A model generated the notes under the pieces. The model saw nothing but the letters and a program-made list of their open reading frames with translations. It searched no databases and was not told the DNA's origin. DNA of 64,000 bases from CAVWZH01 sp963765285 (GTDB taxonomy: Bacteria > Acidobacteriota > Terriglobia > Terriglobales > Acidobacteriaceae), in assembly GCA_963765285.1 (NCBI GenBank), contig CAVXVR010000004.1, positions 372,001 through 436,000 on the forward strand, written 5' to 3'. Shown piece after piece: positions 34,776 through 45,100 of the stretch (its first letter is position 1; each line of letters begins with the position of its first letter). Position numbers and translations under genes: made by a program.

Positions 34776-35732
34776 ATGAAGAAATTCGACTCTCTCACCG
34801 AACGTGAAATTCTGGCTCTTGCTATCTCGCTGGAAGAGGAAGACGAACGCGGCTATGCGGATATTGTGGAAGGCTTGCGGCAGGATTATCCCGGATCGGC
34901 GGCGATGTTCGAGGGCATGCGGCAGGAAGAGTCGGACCATCGACGGCGCCTCATTGAACTCTACCGGCAGAAATTTGGCGAGCACATTCCGCTGATCCGG
35001 CGGCAGGATGTGCAGGGATTTGTGCAGCGCAAGGCGGTCTGGCTGATGCGTCCGATGGGCCTCGATACGGTCCGCAAGCAGGCCAGCGCCAACGAAGTAG
35101 AGACCAGGCGGTTTTATGAGAAAGCGGCGGCGCTGGCACAGGATGCAAGCGTCCGCCAACTGCTGGATGATCTGGCCAACGAAGAGCGCTACCACGAAGC
35201 GCGCGCCTACGAGTTGGACAAAACGATTCTGTCGCCCAACGTGAAGGAAGACGAGGAGCGGGCGGAACGGCGGTTATTCGTTTTGCAGATTGTGCAGCCG
35301 GGGTTGGCCGGATTGATGGATGGGTCAGTCTCAACATTGGCGCCGGTGTTCGCTGCTGCCTTGGCGACGCGCGACAGTTGGGATGCGTTCCTGGTGGGGC
35401 TGGCGGCGTCGGCCGGCGCCGGCATCAGCATGGGCTTTGCCGAGGCCCTCTCCGATGATGGCAGCCTGACCGGGCGAGGACATCCCTGGATTCGCGGACT
35501 GGTCTGCGGAGCCATGACGGCGATCGGCGGCATTGGCCACACACTCCCCTTCCTGATTCAGAATTTCAGCCTAGCTATGACCATTGCTGCCCTGGTGGTG
35601 ATCGTGGAACTGGGGGCGATCACTTGGATCCGGCATCGCTACATGGACACGCCCACGATCACTGCGGCATTGCAAGTTGGGCTGGGCGGAGTGCTGGTGT
35701 TTCTCACAGGAGTGTTGATCGGAAGTTCGTGA
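34776..35732 (+). CDS. mbfA: ferritin-like / VIT1 fusion, MbfA-type metal exporter
   Basis: A 318-residue membrane protein. Residues 1-150 are a ferritin-like (erythrin) four-helix domain with the glutamate pattern of a di-iron site: LAISLEEEDERGYADIVEGL, RQEESDHRRRLIELY, EVETRRFYEKAA and ANEERYHEARAYELD. Residues 165-318 form a VIT1/CCC1 domain with about five membrane helices (QPGLAGLMDGSVSTLAPVFAAALATRD, GLAASAGAGISMGFAEALSDDG). MbfA of Agrobacterium and Bradyrhizobium with this layout exports iron (and affects manganese and peroxide tolerance). In those organisms Irr controls mbfA; no such site was sought here. Its end lies 70 bases before the convergent ubiA stop. Confidence 0.88.
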   Translation: MKKFDSLTEREILALAISLEEEDERGYADIVEGLRQDYPGSAAMFEGMRQEESDHRRRLIELYRQKFGEHIPLIRRQDVQGFVQRKAVWLMRPMGLDTVRKQASANEVETRRFYEKAAALAQDASVRQLLDDLANEERYHEARAYELDKTILSPNVKEDEERAERRLFVLQIVQPGLAGLMDGSVSTLAPVFAAALATRDSWDAFLVGLAASAGAGISMGFAEALSDDGSLTGRGHPWIRGLVCGAMTAIGGIGHTLPFLIQNFSLAMTIAALVVIVELGAITWIRHRYMDTPTITAALQVGLGGVLVFLTGVLIGSS

Positions 35733-35769
35733 GTGAAACATGAGTATTTTGGCGAACAAATCAGTTGCC

Positions 35770-35791
35770 AGTTCCCGGTTCTCAGTTCGAG
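35770..35791 (+). repeat. AGTTCCCGGTTCTCAGTTC repeat, copy 1
   Basis: A 22-base run of CAGTT/GGTT units between mbfA and ubiA. A longer second copy is at 36769-36804, so the two direct copies bracket ubiA. Such AGTTC-rich repeats are dispersed in many soil bacterial genomes. Confidence 0.5.
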
Positions 35792-35802
35792 CCCGGAAGG
35801 CA

Positions 35803-36666
35803 TCAGTGGCGCAAGAGCAGGTCTGCCGCAACAAAGAGGAAGAAAACCACAGAGATTACCCCATTCATCGTGAAAAACGCTGCGTTGAGTTTCGAAAGGT
35901 CGTCTTTGGAGACCAGCGAGTGTTCGTAGGTCAGTAACACGGCTACCGCAAACACTCCCAGCACCGCCAGTTTGCCCAGGCCGAAAACAAAGAGCAAGGC
36001 AACCAGAAGAAGTAACATCGCCACGTGAAATAGGCGCGCCACCCACAGGGCATTCTGAATGCCCCAATGCCGCGGGAGCGAGTGCAGGCCAGCCTCGCGG
36101 TCGAAAGCGTAATCCTGGCAGGCATAGAGCACGTCGAAACCGCTCACCCAGAAGGTAACCGCAGCGGTGAGCAGCAAAATGCGCGGATCGATTGAACCGC
36201 GCACGGCGATCCAGGCGGCCGCCGGAGCAATCCCCAGGGCGAACCCCAAGACCAAATGTGACCATCGCGTGAAACGCTTGGTATAGGAGTACAGGAGCAC
36301 GATCGCGAGTGCGAGCGGAGATAGAAGCAACGCAGCGCGGTTGAGCTGGGAAGCCGCCAGGACGAAAACAGCGCAGGAAATAACCACGAAGGTGGTCACA
36401 AAGGCCGAGGTGAGCGTGCCGGCGGGCAAAGCACGCGCCTGGGTGCGGGGATTGACCGCGTCGATGGAAGCGTCGGCCAGACGATTGAAAGCCATGGCCG
36501 CAGAACGCGCAGAGATCATGGCGACGACGATCCAGAATAACTGGTGGATTGTGGGCCAGCCATTGGCCGCCAGCAGCGCGCCACACAACGCGAATGGTAA
36601 GGCGAAGATGGAGTGCTCCCACTTGATCATTTCGAGCGTGACCCGGAGGCTGCGAAAGAAAGGCAC
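35803..36666 (-). CDS. ubiA: UbiA-family polyprenyltransferase (4-hydroxybenzoate or MqnP-type)
   Basis: A 287-residue integral membrane enzyme that joins a polyprenyl chain to an aromatic quinone precursor. The first aspartate-rich motif is NRLADASIDAVNPRTQARALPAG (N61, D65, D69), the second YACQDYAFDREAGLHSLP. About eight membrane helices are apparent. Acidobacteria make menaquinone, often by the futalosine route, in which the MqnP prenyltransferase is a UbiA homologue annotated as 4-hydroxybenzoate octaprenyltransferase; that is the most likely role, but by inference. No other quinone gene is adjacent. It is the last gene of the leftward series that includes pcm and the outer-membrane assembly operon, 128 bases away. 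Confidence 0.82.
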   Translation of the reverse strand: MPFFRSLRVTLEMIKWEHSIFALPFALCGALLAANGWPTIHQLFWIVVAMISARSAAMAFNRLADASIDAVNPRTQARALPAGTLTSAFVTTFVVISCAVFVLAASQLNRAALLLSPLALAIVLLYSYTKRFTRWSHLVLGFALGIAPAAAWIAVRGSIDPRILLLTAAVTFWVSGFDVLYACQDYAFDREAGLHSLPRHWGIQNALWVARLFHVAMLLLLVALLFVFGLGKLAVLGVFAVAVLLTYEHSLVSKDDLSKLNAAFFTMNGVISVVFFLFVAADLLLRH

Positions 36667-36768
36667 GAAGGAATTGTAAAACAGTGCGGAGCTTTAGCGT
36701 CGAGCGCCTGGCAGCGGGTGTGGTGATCGAGCGCGAGCGGGGCCCTGAATCTTCGGGTTAATCAGACC

Positions 36769-36804
36769 AGTTCCCGGTTTCCAGTTCTCCGTTCTCAGTT
36801 CGAG
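36769..36804 (+). repeat. AGTTCCCGGTT..TTCTCAGTTCGAG repeat, copy 2
   Basis: AGTTCCCGGTT (36769-36779), TCCAGTTCTCC, GTTCTCAGTTCGAG (36791-36804). It shares both ends with copy 1 at 35770-35791, with 14 more bases inside. It overlaps the last codons of pcm, whose final three residues (PSN) and stop are thus repeat-derived. Confidence 0.5.
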
Positions 36805-37439
36805 GGGATGAGGGGGACGAAGCGGCATCCCTCCAGAACGCGAATTACAGGCCCTGCTTCCTGCTTCGTGATCATTTGCAATTCTTGAATGTCCGGGGGA
36901 CCGATGGGAATCACCATCCGGCTGGCTTCGCGCAATTGGGCAAGAAGAGCCGGCGGAACCCTGGGCGCTGCCGCCGAAACAATGATGGCGTCAAATGGTG
37001 CGTACTCGGGCAGACCCCTGTTACCGTCGCCGACAAAGACCCTCACGTTTGTGTAATTGAGTTGAGCCAATTTCTCTTCCGCATCGTGAGCCAGGCGCGG
37101 GTGACGCTCCATGGAATAGACGAAGGCAGAAAGCTCGGCGAGAAGTGCGGTCTGGTAGCCCGAGCCGGTACCGATTTCGAGGACTTTGTCCGAAGCCGAA
37201 AGCGCTAGAGCTTGTAACATCATCGCTACGATGTAAGGCTGGGAGATAGTCTGTTCTTCGGCTAAAGGAAGAGGGTGATCTTCGTAGGCCTGGTTCCACA
37301 ATGCTTCCGCCAGGAAGTGATGACGAGGAACGCAGGCCATTGCCTGTAAGATGCGCTCGTCGCGAATGCCGCGGGCGCGAAGCTGATGTTCCACCATTTG
37401 CAAACGCCGCGTGGTGAGACTGGTTTCGGGGGATGGCAT
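36795..37439 (-). CDS. pcm: protein-L-isoaspartate O-methyltransferase
   Basis: Repairs isoaspartyl residues in aged proteins using S-adenosylmethionine. The 214-residue protein has the standard start MVEHQLRARGIRDERILQAM, the substrate region ALWNQAYEDHPLPLAEEQTISQPYIVAMM, the SAM-binding motif VLEIGTGSGYQTALLAEL and DAIIVSAAAPRVPPALLAQL. Length fits bacterial Pcm. Only 27 bases separate its ATG from the tamB stop, so it is probably the last gene of the BamA operon. The reason for this linkage is unclear; it could simply share envelope-stress expression. Confidence 0.93.
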   Translation of the reverse strand: MPSPETSLTTRRLQMVEHQLRARGIRDERILQAMACVPRHHFLAEALWNQAYEDHPLPLAEEQTISQPYIVAMMLQALALSASDKVLEIGTGSGYQTALLAELSAFVYSMERHPRLAHDAEEKLAQLNYTNVRVFVGDGNRGLPEYAPFDAIIVSAAAPRVPPALLAQLREASRMVIPIGPPDIQELQMITKQEAGPVIRVLEGCRFVPLIPSN

Positions 37440-37466
37440 GACTGCGATCAGGATAACGCCAACCAG

Positions 37467-40400
37467 TTACTTCTTCCGCTTGCGGAACCTTACGTCAATA
37501 CTGACCACACCGTTCAGGTCGCGAAGGGCAACAATGGACACGCTGCGCGTGAGGTTGTATTCGACCTGGATGATCTGCTGGGACGATTGCGCGACGTTGG
37601 TAGTGTAGGTGACTGTCAGGTTGTTCTTGACCTGCTGTTCGATGGTGACCGCCGGGCCAGTCTGGGTGGGCGAGGTCTCGGTGACCAGTCCCTGCGGATC
37701 GATCTTGATACGACTGACTCCGAACAACCGCTGCACGCGGTTGCCCACGGTCGAATTAAGGGCGGCGTTGATGAGTGCGCTGGAGGCAGCCTGACTGAAA
37801 GCCGACTGATTGGACTGTTGCAACTGCGCCGATTCTTCCGCGGTCTGCCCAAAAGCGAGCAGCGAAATAATGTCACCCGGCGGTAGGGGAGGTTCGGAAC
37901 GGTAAGTCACACTCGGCTTATCGATCGAGCCGGTCAGGTTAAGAGTGATGTCATAGTCATGGACCTGGGTGGAGGCTTGCAAGTCGAGTGTGGGGGTGGT
38001 GGTCACCGGATTGGTGAAAGTGATATCGCCGCGTTCGAGCGTGTACTTGGTTCCGCTGAAGTTGACCCAGCCCTCGACAATATCCGCCCGCCCCAAAATC
38101 ACCGGCCTGGCCGCGGTGCCGCGGACCCGCAGATCCGCATCTCCTGATAGCCTTACCGCAACGGTCTGCATTTGCAGTTCTGGGACGGAAGTCACATGAA
38201 CATCCAGGTGAACGCTATTGAGCATGGGATTGCTGCTGGGCAGGGTCGAGGTTTGGAGGCTGCGCTGGAGATAACCTCCGAAGTCGAAACCGGGCGTCAT
38301 ACCCAGCCGGGTGATCGTGATATTGCCAGAAAGCGTGGCAGAGGCCGAATTCCCGATAAAGTTCAGGTCAACATCGCCCGTGGAGCTTATTCCCGGGGGA
38401 TAGCGCAGGCGAATGCCCTGCCCCTGCACGCCAACGCTAAAATTGAGCTGGCGGTTGTAGGAGCTTAAGTAGCCACTCAGCGAGACCAGCCCTCCCCCCA
38501 TATGGGCGGTGAGATTTTCAATCTGCAGGCGGTCCTGGTTGAACACCAGGGAGCCATTGATATCGCTCAAAGCGGTGGGCATATCCAGGTAGGCGACATT
38601 GCCGTTTTCAAGTTTCACCCGGCCTTGCAAAACCGGTTTGGCGGCGGTGCCGGAAACATTTGTATCCATAGTGAGCACGCCGGATGAGGTGAAGTCGGGG
38701 TCCAGGCTCTGAATGAGTTTCAGGTTCAGCTGACCCTGCGCACGCAGATTCAGCGGACGATCTCCGGTCAATTGCACGTCCCCGCTGGCTGAGAAGTCCG
38801 TGTGCTGTCCGACCAGATGAAACTGTTCCAGATTGAACGACTGCCTGGAAACCGAAAAGCGAAGCGGTCCGTTATTCGAGACATCGATGCCCTCCACCTG
38901 CGCCGCCAATCCGGTCAGATTGCCGGAAACCTGCAATTCCCGGAGGTTCTTAAGCGGTCCCTGCACGCGAACGTCCCCTTCCACGGCGGAGTGACCTGTG
39001 ATGTGCCCGCGCAGGTAGGTTCGGAGGAGCGAATCCACATCCAGATGATTAAAGTGCAGGGTCACATCGGCCGGCCAGTCATCGTGCACCTGGACGCCGC
39101 CTGCTAGCTGAAGGTTCGCATGTTCGAACTGCGACTCCCCAGTGAGCTTAACCTCCGGGCCCTGACTAGCGGCTTTCAGGGTAAAGTTGCCGGTCCTTTC
39201 GTGATCCAGCGTGAGATCTCGAACATGGACGGTCAGCCTGAATCGCCGGTTGCGCGAGCGTACCCGAACCAGATGCATTGAAATCCACCCTGCCTTCGAC
39301 CGCCACGCGGCTGGTCTGAAGTTTGTTGATGCGGGCAAGATCAAAGTTCGTCCCAGTCAACTGAAAGTGAAAATCGTGAGTGGAGAGATTGTAGGCAGTT
39401 TCGCCCGCGACCCGGGCATCGTAGTAGGACAAGTGAATGTTCTTGAACTCGACTTCCTGCTGGCTAAGCCGCACATCCGAGTCGACACTTTGTATCGGCA
39501 CACCATAAATTGCGGCATTCGTGAGTTGCACGTGGCCTTCGCCCTCGGGCTGCGCAATGGTTCCTTGCGCCAGCAAGTGCAGCTTAACGGCGCCCGTTAC
39601 GGGATAGTTACGTCCGGCGAGCGCGAAGAGTTCCGTGACGTCGGCATCATCAAGTTCAGCCTGCAGCCGAAAGGTGCTGGAGTCGGTTAGTTTCCTTTGG
39701 TCGAGGCGGATACGTATATCCGCATTCAAATTAGTGTTGGCTCGCAGCAATCGGGCATTCCGCAGGGCGAAAACGCGCGAAGAAAGGCGAATGTCGGTCG
39801 CCAGGCTATCCCAGTGCGTAAGCCTCTCCGGCGCCTCGGATGAAGCGGGAATCAGCACGTCGAACCCCTGGGATTGCAGGTTGCCGGTGAAGGCAATGTC
39901 GCTGAGCTTTCCATTGGCGATTCCCGCGAAGGAGGCGCTTCCGTGCAAAGTGACAGGAACGGGTGCGTCATAACCAGCCGCGACCAGAACCGGCTGCCAC
40001 TCTGCCAGGTCGGTGGTAGTTACAGAAAGTTTCAGGCTGGCGCTGGCAGAAAGGGTTCCGGAAGCGCGAACCTGGGTGGCGCGGGTATTAGCGGTGAGTT
40101 CGCTGATCGTGAGTTCGTCAGGAACAGGGCGATAGGTACCGCGAATGCGAGCTGTGACCGGCAATTGGCTGGGCAAGACTTTGGAGGGAGGAGCCAGGTC
40201 AACCGCCAGGGCGATCTCTGCGTTGCGGGGCGAGCCTCTCCAGCGGGTGTCCATGGTCCCGCTGGCGGCGGCGGCCAGCTTTACGCGGCTGAAGGGGCGG
40301 GCAGAGGTAGACAATGCGGCCGCGATGTCACCAACCTTCAAATCCTTCAAGCGCAACCTGACAGTGCCCTGCGGCTCGGGAACATTCTTGGCAGGAGGCA

Positions 40401-41496
40401 GCTTGCGAGCGGCGGGTGTTCCCTGCCACCCAGAAACGTCGGCGTCTCCCGTCACACTGCCACCGAACACCTGGGCCTGGATCTGGGAAAGAGAGAGGTG
40501 TTGCGGATCCAGTGAAAAGCGGGTATCCAGATTTACGTCGTGCAAACCTACCGGTAGAGTGCGCCAGTCAAAACCGTTGAGTAGTAGCTGGCCAGAAGAG
40601 GAAAAGGTCTGGGCTGACCAGGAGCCACGGCCGGTGGCATGAACGATTCCCTGGCGAACTTCGCGGCGATGCGCAACGGCCGCAACCTCTGCAAGATCGA
40701 CGGTCAAATCGTAGTCCGCATCGATCTTTGGCTGGCGGAAATCTTCGACCCGGCCCTTAGCCTGCACATGCGAGCGGCCGGAAGTCAGCTTGAGAGAGTG
40801 CAGTTCCAGGTAGTTCTGTCCCAGATAAAAATGAGCCTCCGCCGTCCAGGCCACCGGGCGGTAACTCTGGTAAATCGTATCGACCTTACCGAGCAGGACG
40901 TTGGTCTCGTAACGCCGGCGCAGGACAGAGTGGGTCATGTCAACGTAGATATCATTGGCTCTGAAATCGAGCGGTATCTTCTGGTCGGCCAAAAGAAGTT
41001 CGCCGTGGCGGACTTGCAGGTCGCTGATGGAAAGAGAAAACAGCTGCTCGACTGGATTTTTGCTTTGGCGGCCGGGATGAGGCTGCGGTTGGTTGGTTTT
41101 GCCATCCGGATAGACGATCACATGTAGCACCGGTTGGTCGACAATTACCGAGGCAAAACCGAAGCGGGCTTCGAGCAACGAAATGACCTTAATCTGAGCG
41201 ATCAAATTGCTTACATGCACATAAGGAATGTCGTTCGCCGGTTCGTTTCCGTGAATCGTCAGGCCGCGCATTTCCACCTGCAAACGAAAGGGCACGGTGT
41301 GCATGCTGGCGAGTTCGACGCGGCCACCGCTGACCTGCTCTAATTCGGAAACTACGCGATGGAGGATCATCGCCTGGAAAGAATCGGTGGTGACATACCA
41401 GGCCAGACCCAAAAACAAGGCAACGCTCAGCAGCGAAGCCATCAGGAAGTATTTTAGAAGCCTGCGTTTGGGGCGTGGGGCTGGGGACTCCGTCAT
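37467..41496 (-). CDS. tamB: TamB-family translocation/assembly protein, split by one inserted base
   Basis: Two leftward frames make one protein of about 1340 residues. The first (41496 to 39166) starts with a membrane anchor (YFLMASLLSVALFLGLAWYV) and long AsmA/TamB beta-strand repeats. The second (to 37467) continues the repeats and ends in the DUF490/TamB C-terminal domain (YTLERGDITFTNPVTTTPTLDLQASTQVHDYDITLNLTGSIDKP; SRIKIDPQGL; VEYNLTRSVSIVALRDLNGVVSIDVRFRKRKK). Removing one G at about 39237 joins AQPAIQ to LTVHVRDLTLDHERTGNF. TamB spans the periplasm and works with a BamA/TamA barrel to insert proteins or carry lipids. Its ATG overlaps the preceding SurA-like stop by four bases. Confidence 0.88.
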
Positions 41497-42185
41497 TGCG
41501 CCTGACCCTGAGAGTCAGACGAGGGGGCAACGGTGTGGATCTCACTTCCGGCGCGCAAGCTGTGCAGCCAGGTCGTCAATAGCTCGCTGACTTTCTGCTC
41601 GGTGAGAAGCTCCTTGATCCGGGGCGTGACTTCCGACAGGGGCACGTCTTGCGCGTGCGATTGGTGAAGCTGCGGCAACAGCTCCTGGTTGTAATAGCGC
41701 TGGATGCTGCTGGCGTCGACGGTGACTGAAGCCCGCAGCCGTGCTTCCACCAGGGCCATGAGATCGATCTGCGCGGCCACGCGATCTCTTAGGCCTGCCT
41801 CGGTAAGACTGTATCGGCCAAGGGTGGCGAGCCAGCCTGATTCGGTCTCCGCTCCGGGGTATTGCTTGCGGATTTCTGCAATGCGCTTGGCTACTTCTTG
41901 CTCATCGGGAGAAGGCGCGGGATTCGAGAGATGCACCTGCTCGCGGAGCAGTTCCTGGTCAATCAGACGATCGAGGCATGTTTTGCGATCTTCGTTCGTA
42001 ATGTGATCCAGGGGCCGTCCGCCGATGAAAGTCTCATAGCGAACCGCGTCATCCCAGTCGCTCTGAAGAATGACATTGCGGTTAACCGTGGCGACGATAC
42101 GGTCGATGATCTCGCCGGCGCGGGCCGGCAAACCAGCGGCCACGAGCAAAACCATCGCGAGGAGAGTGTGACTTTTCCGGCTCAT
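41493..42185 (-). CDS. exported SurA-N-like periplasmic chaperone without PPIase domain
   Basis: A 230-residue exported protein starting at 42185, where its ATG shares one base with the BamA stop (TGATG); longer in-frame starts run into bamA. It has a signal peptide (HTLLAMVLLVAAGLPARA) and then the SurA N-terminal pattern IDRIVATVNRNVILQSDWDDAVRYE with CLDRLIDQELLREQVHL. The rest is helical (SLTEAGLRDRVAAQIDLMALVEARL..TEQKVSELLTTWLHSL). No parvulin prolyl-isomerase domain is present, unlike full SurA, so it would be a pure chaperone for outer-membrane protein precursors. Setting between bamA and tamB strongly supports this role. Confidence 0.8.
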   Translation of the reverse strand: MSRKSHTLLAMVLLVAAGLPARAGEIIDRIVATVNRNVILQSDWDDAVRYETFIGGRPLDHITNEDRKTCLDRLIDQELLREQVHLSNPAPSPDEQEVAKRIAEIRKQYPGAETESGWLATLGRYSLTEAGLRDRVAAQIDLMALVEARLRASVTVDASSIQRYYNQELLPQLHQSHAQDVPLSEVTPRIKELLTEQKVSELLTTWLHSLRAGSEIHTVAPSSDSQGQAQ

Positions 42186-45100
42186 CAAAACGTCTGCCCA
42201 ATGCTGAAGAAAAAGTTGAAATGACTCGCGCGCTGCGGCACGAAGACCGTATTCACGGGACACGCACCGTTGGCCGGGCTACCCTGGCTGCTCTGACAAC
42301 TTTGAAACGATGGCGGGTTTAGATTGTACCCGAAATCCAGGCGAATGGGTCCTACCGGAGTTTTGTAGCGTACGCCGACCCCGACGGCGGAGGACAGGTA
42401 GTTAAAATTACATTGGGACGGCGCACCCAGGGGAGGCGGTTGCCGGCAGAGCTGCGTGTCCTTCTGTCGCCACTGCCCCAGACTGTGCAGCATGTCATTG
42501 CCACTGGTAAATACGTTGCCCAGATCGTGAAAGATGGTAAAGCTCATGTTTTGCTGCACGAAACGAAGGGTGGGCGGGGGCAGGCGCAATTCGAGATTGT
42601 TCAGAAACAAGGCGGTGCCTCCCAGAGGAAATCCGGTGATGGGATCGCGCGGACCTGCCTGGTTTAACCCGAACCCGCGATGAGAGTTGCCGCCTCCAGT
42701 AAAAAACCGCTCTGCCAAAGGCAGGCAGGTAATGTTCCCGGTCGTGGGGCAATCCTGTCCCGGTGCCGGCATGATGGTGTTGCCGAAAGGGGGCTCAACA
42801 CCGATACGGGTGGAGCGGGCTATCACGTATTTCTTATCCCCCGGGCGGTTCTTGCCAAAAGCGTAATAGGTCGAATTTTGCACCAGCACCCGGCCGAAGT
42901 CAGCTTCGGAAGCAAAGTGGCTGTCGGCCACGCCCGCATCCACGGTGGAGTAGCTGCCTTTGGTGCTGTCCAGATCGTTGTCGCGTTTGTTGCGAACGTA
43001 ACTGAAGTTGGGCATGCCGACGCGGGTGGGCTGGGAGAGTAGCGGGACCTGATCCGAACTGATCTGCAGGTCGCTGGCTTTGACTCTTCTATAGGTGAAC
43101 CGGTAGTCCAGCAGAGTGGAAGGCGGGCCATCCGGGCCCTTCCGGCTGACCACTTGCTCCACCTGCGCCGTGCCCTCGAGGCGCTGCGAAGTAAAGGTAG
43201 TGACGTCGAGAGTGTTGTCGTAGAAGGTTGTGAGCGTGAGGGTCCAGTTGCGGCTATTTAGCACGCGAGGCGCTTGAAAGCTGAGGAGTCCTCGTTGCTG
43301 CAGCCGCCCAACATTGGCTTTGAAAGTGAGCGTTTGATTGCGACCACGAAAATTTAAACGGGTCACGCCGAACGATACTCGTGGACTCACGCCGGTCGCC
43401 CCCAAGGGCTGAGTGCTGCCGACAGCCGGTTGGCCAGTCTGAAACTCCAGTCCTACACCGTAGTTGAAGGTGTAGCGTTTGGCCTCTTGCACGTCCACCA
43501 GCAGATTTTTGTACTGCTCTTTCCCGTCAGGATTCTGCACCGCGGTGTTCACCTGGCTGAAGATGAGCAGGTTGTAGAGATTTTGCTGGGTCTTGAGCAT
43601 CTGAATCTGGCTGATCGGATCACCGGCTTCCAATTGCACTTCCCGGTCCACGACGAATCGGCGGGTATGCACCAGGCCGGCAAGCACTACCTGGTCCACA
43701 AATGTCTGCTCACCCTCATGAATCGTATAGACCACATCCATGCGATCAGGCGAGCCAGGATCGGGCTGGGCTGCGGCCTCAAAGGTCGCATCCGAGAACC
43801 CGCGATTGAGGTAGAAGTTCAGAAGAATGTCGCGATCGGAGGCGATATTGGATTCAGCATAGGGTTGCCCGGGTACGGTGTTGAGCTGAGGAAACTGGCC
43901 TTGCGTGATCTTCTGGTTGCCCTCAATATGAAGCTGCGACACTAACGTCTGCGAACCCTGATCTATCACTAGAGTCACCGCGATTTGATTATCACGTCCC
44001 TGATAATTGTCCTCGACCCGGCTGGTGACCTTGACTTGCTGGAAACCACTGTCACGAAAGACCGCTTCGAGGCCCCGAATATCCTGGGTGAGCAATGCCT
44101 GACTGTAGCGGCCGTGCGCAAAGAGGCGGCCCGCAGGCTGCAACTGCAGTTGCTGCGTTAGTTTTTCCTGGGGAAACCACGTGTTGCCGGTGATCTGGAC
44201 CTTGACCAGCTTGTGTCGCGAACCCGGGTTTATGTCATACAAAACTCTCAACTGATCGCCGGACGGACTGGATTTTTTCTCGAAAGTGACTTTGGCATCG
44301 AAATAACCCCGGGCTTGCAGGTAGTTCAGCAGGTTGCGCCTGCCTTCGTTAAGCAAATCGTCGTCCAGAGCCCCCTCTTCATAGATTGGAACGTTTTTCT
44401 TGAGCGTGCCCCGGCTGATGCGAAAACCTTCCGTGATCAAATCGACTTTGGGGCCGGGCGTGATCGCCAGGGTGTAATCGACGGCATTGGCTTCCGGGCG
44501 ATACTTGCGGCTGGAAATCGCCACCTGCGCCAGAAATCGTGTCTGTTTTTGAAACTTGCTTCGCACGCGATCCAAGGCGCTGCTGACGCGCTGCGCAGAT
44601 ACAGCGTCGCCCGGATGCAACTTCGCGATATCCTGGACCTGTTTCTGGGAATAACTGAAATCTCCCGTGGCGGTGACTCGTCCGACTTGCGCCCGCGCGC
44701 CCGGCACCAGAGTGAAAAGAATATCCACTTGTTGCGTTTCCGGGTGTCTCTTCTCCTCTTCGCTGAGCCGGGAGAGGTAGTAGCCGTTCTCTTCCATCAG
44801 CAGGCGAATGCTGTCTCGCGCCCGGGAGATTTTCTCCGCAGTAAACAACTCTCCGAGCTGGAGTTTGGAAGCGTTGGCCACCTGGTTCGCGGCTGGCGGT
44901 GCGGGCGCACCTTCCACATTGACCGTTCCGATGAAGTAGTTGGGCTGTGTGATGAACGCCAGAGAAACCTCTGCGCTTGCGGTACGCTCAGCTTCCACAC
45001 GGATGTCGGCAAAACGCCCGGTCGCATTGAGAACTTGAATACTTTGGCGAACCAGATCGCGGTCGAGCCGCTGGCCCACTTTCAGCGGGATCATATCGCG

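Noticed and set aside
42186..42263. Longer N-terminus of the SurA-like protein, starting at 42263
   Set aside because: It would overlap the conserved end of the BamA barrel; the ATG at 42185 directly precedes a proper signal peptide.
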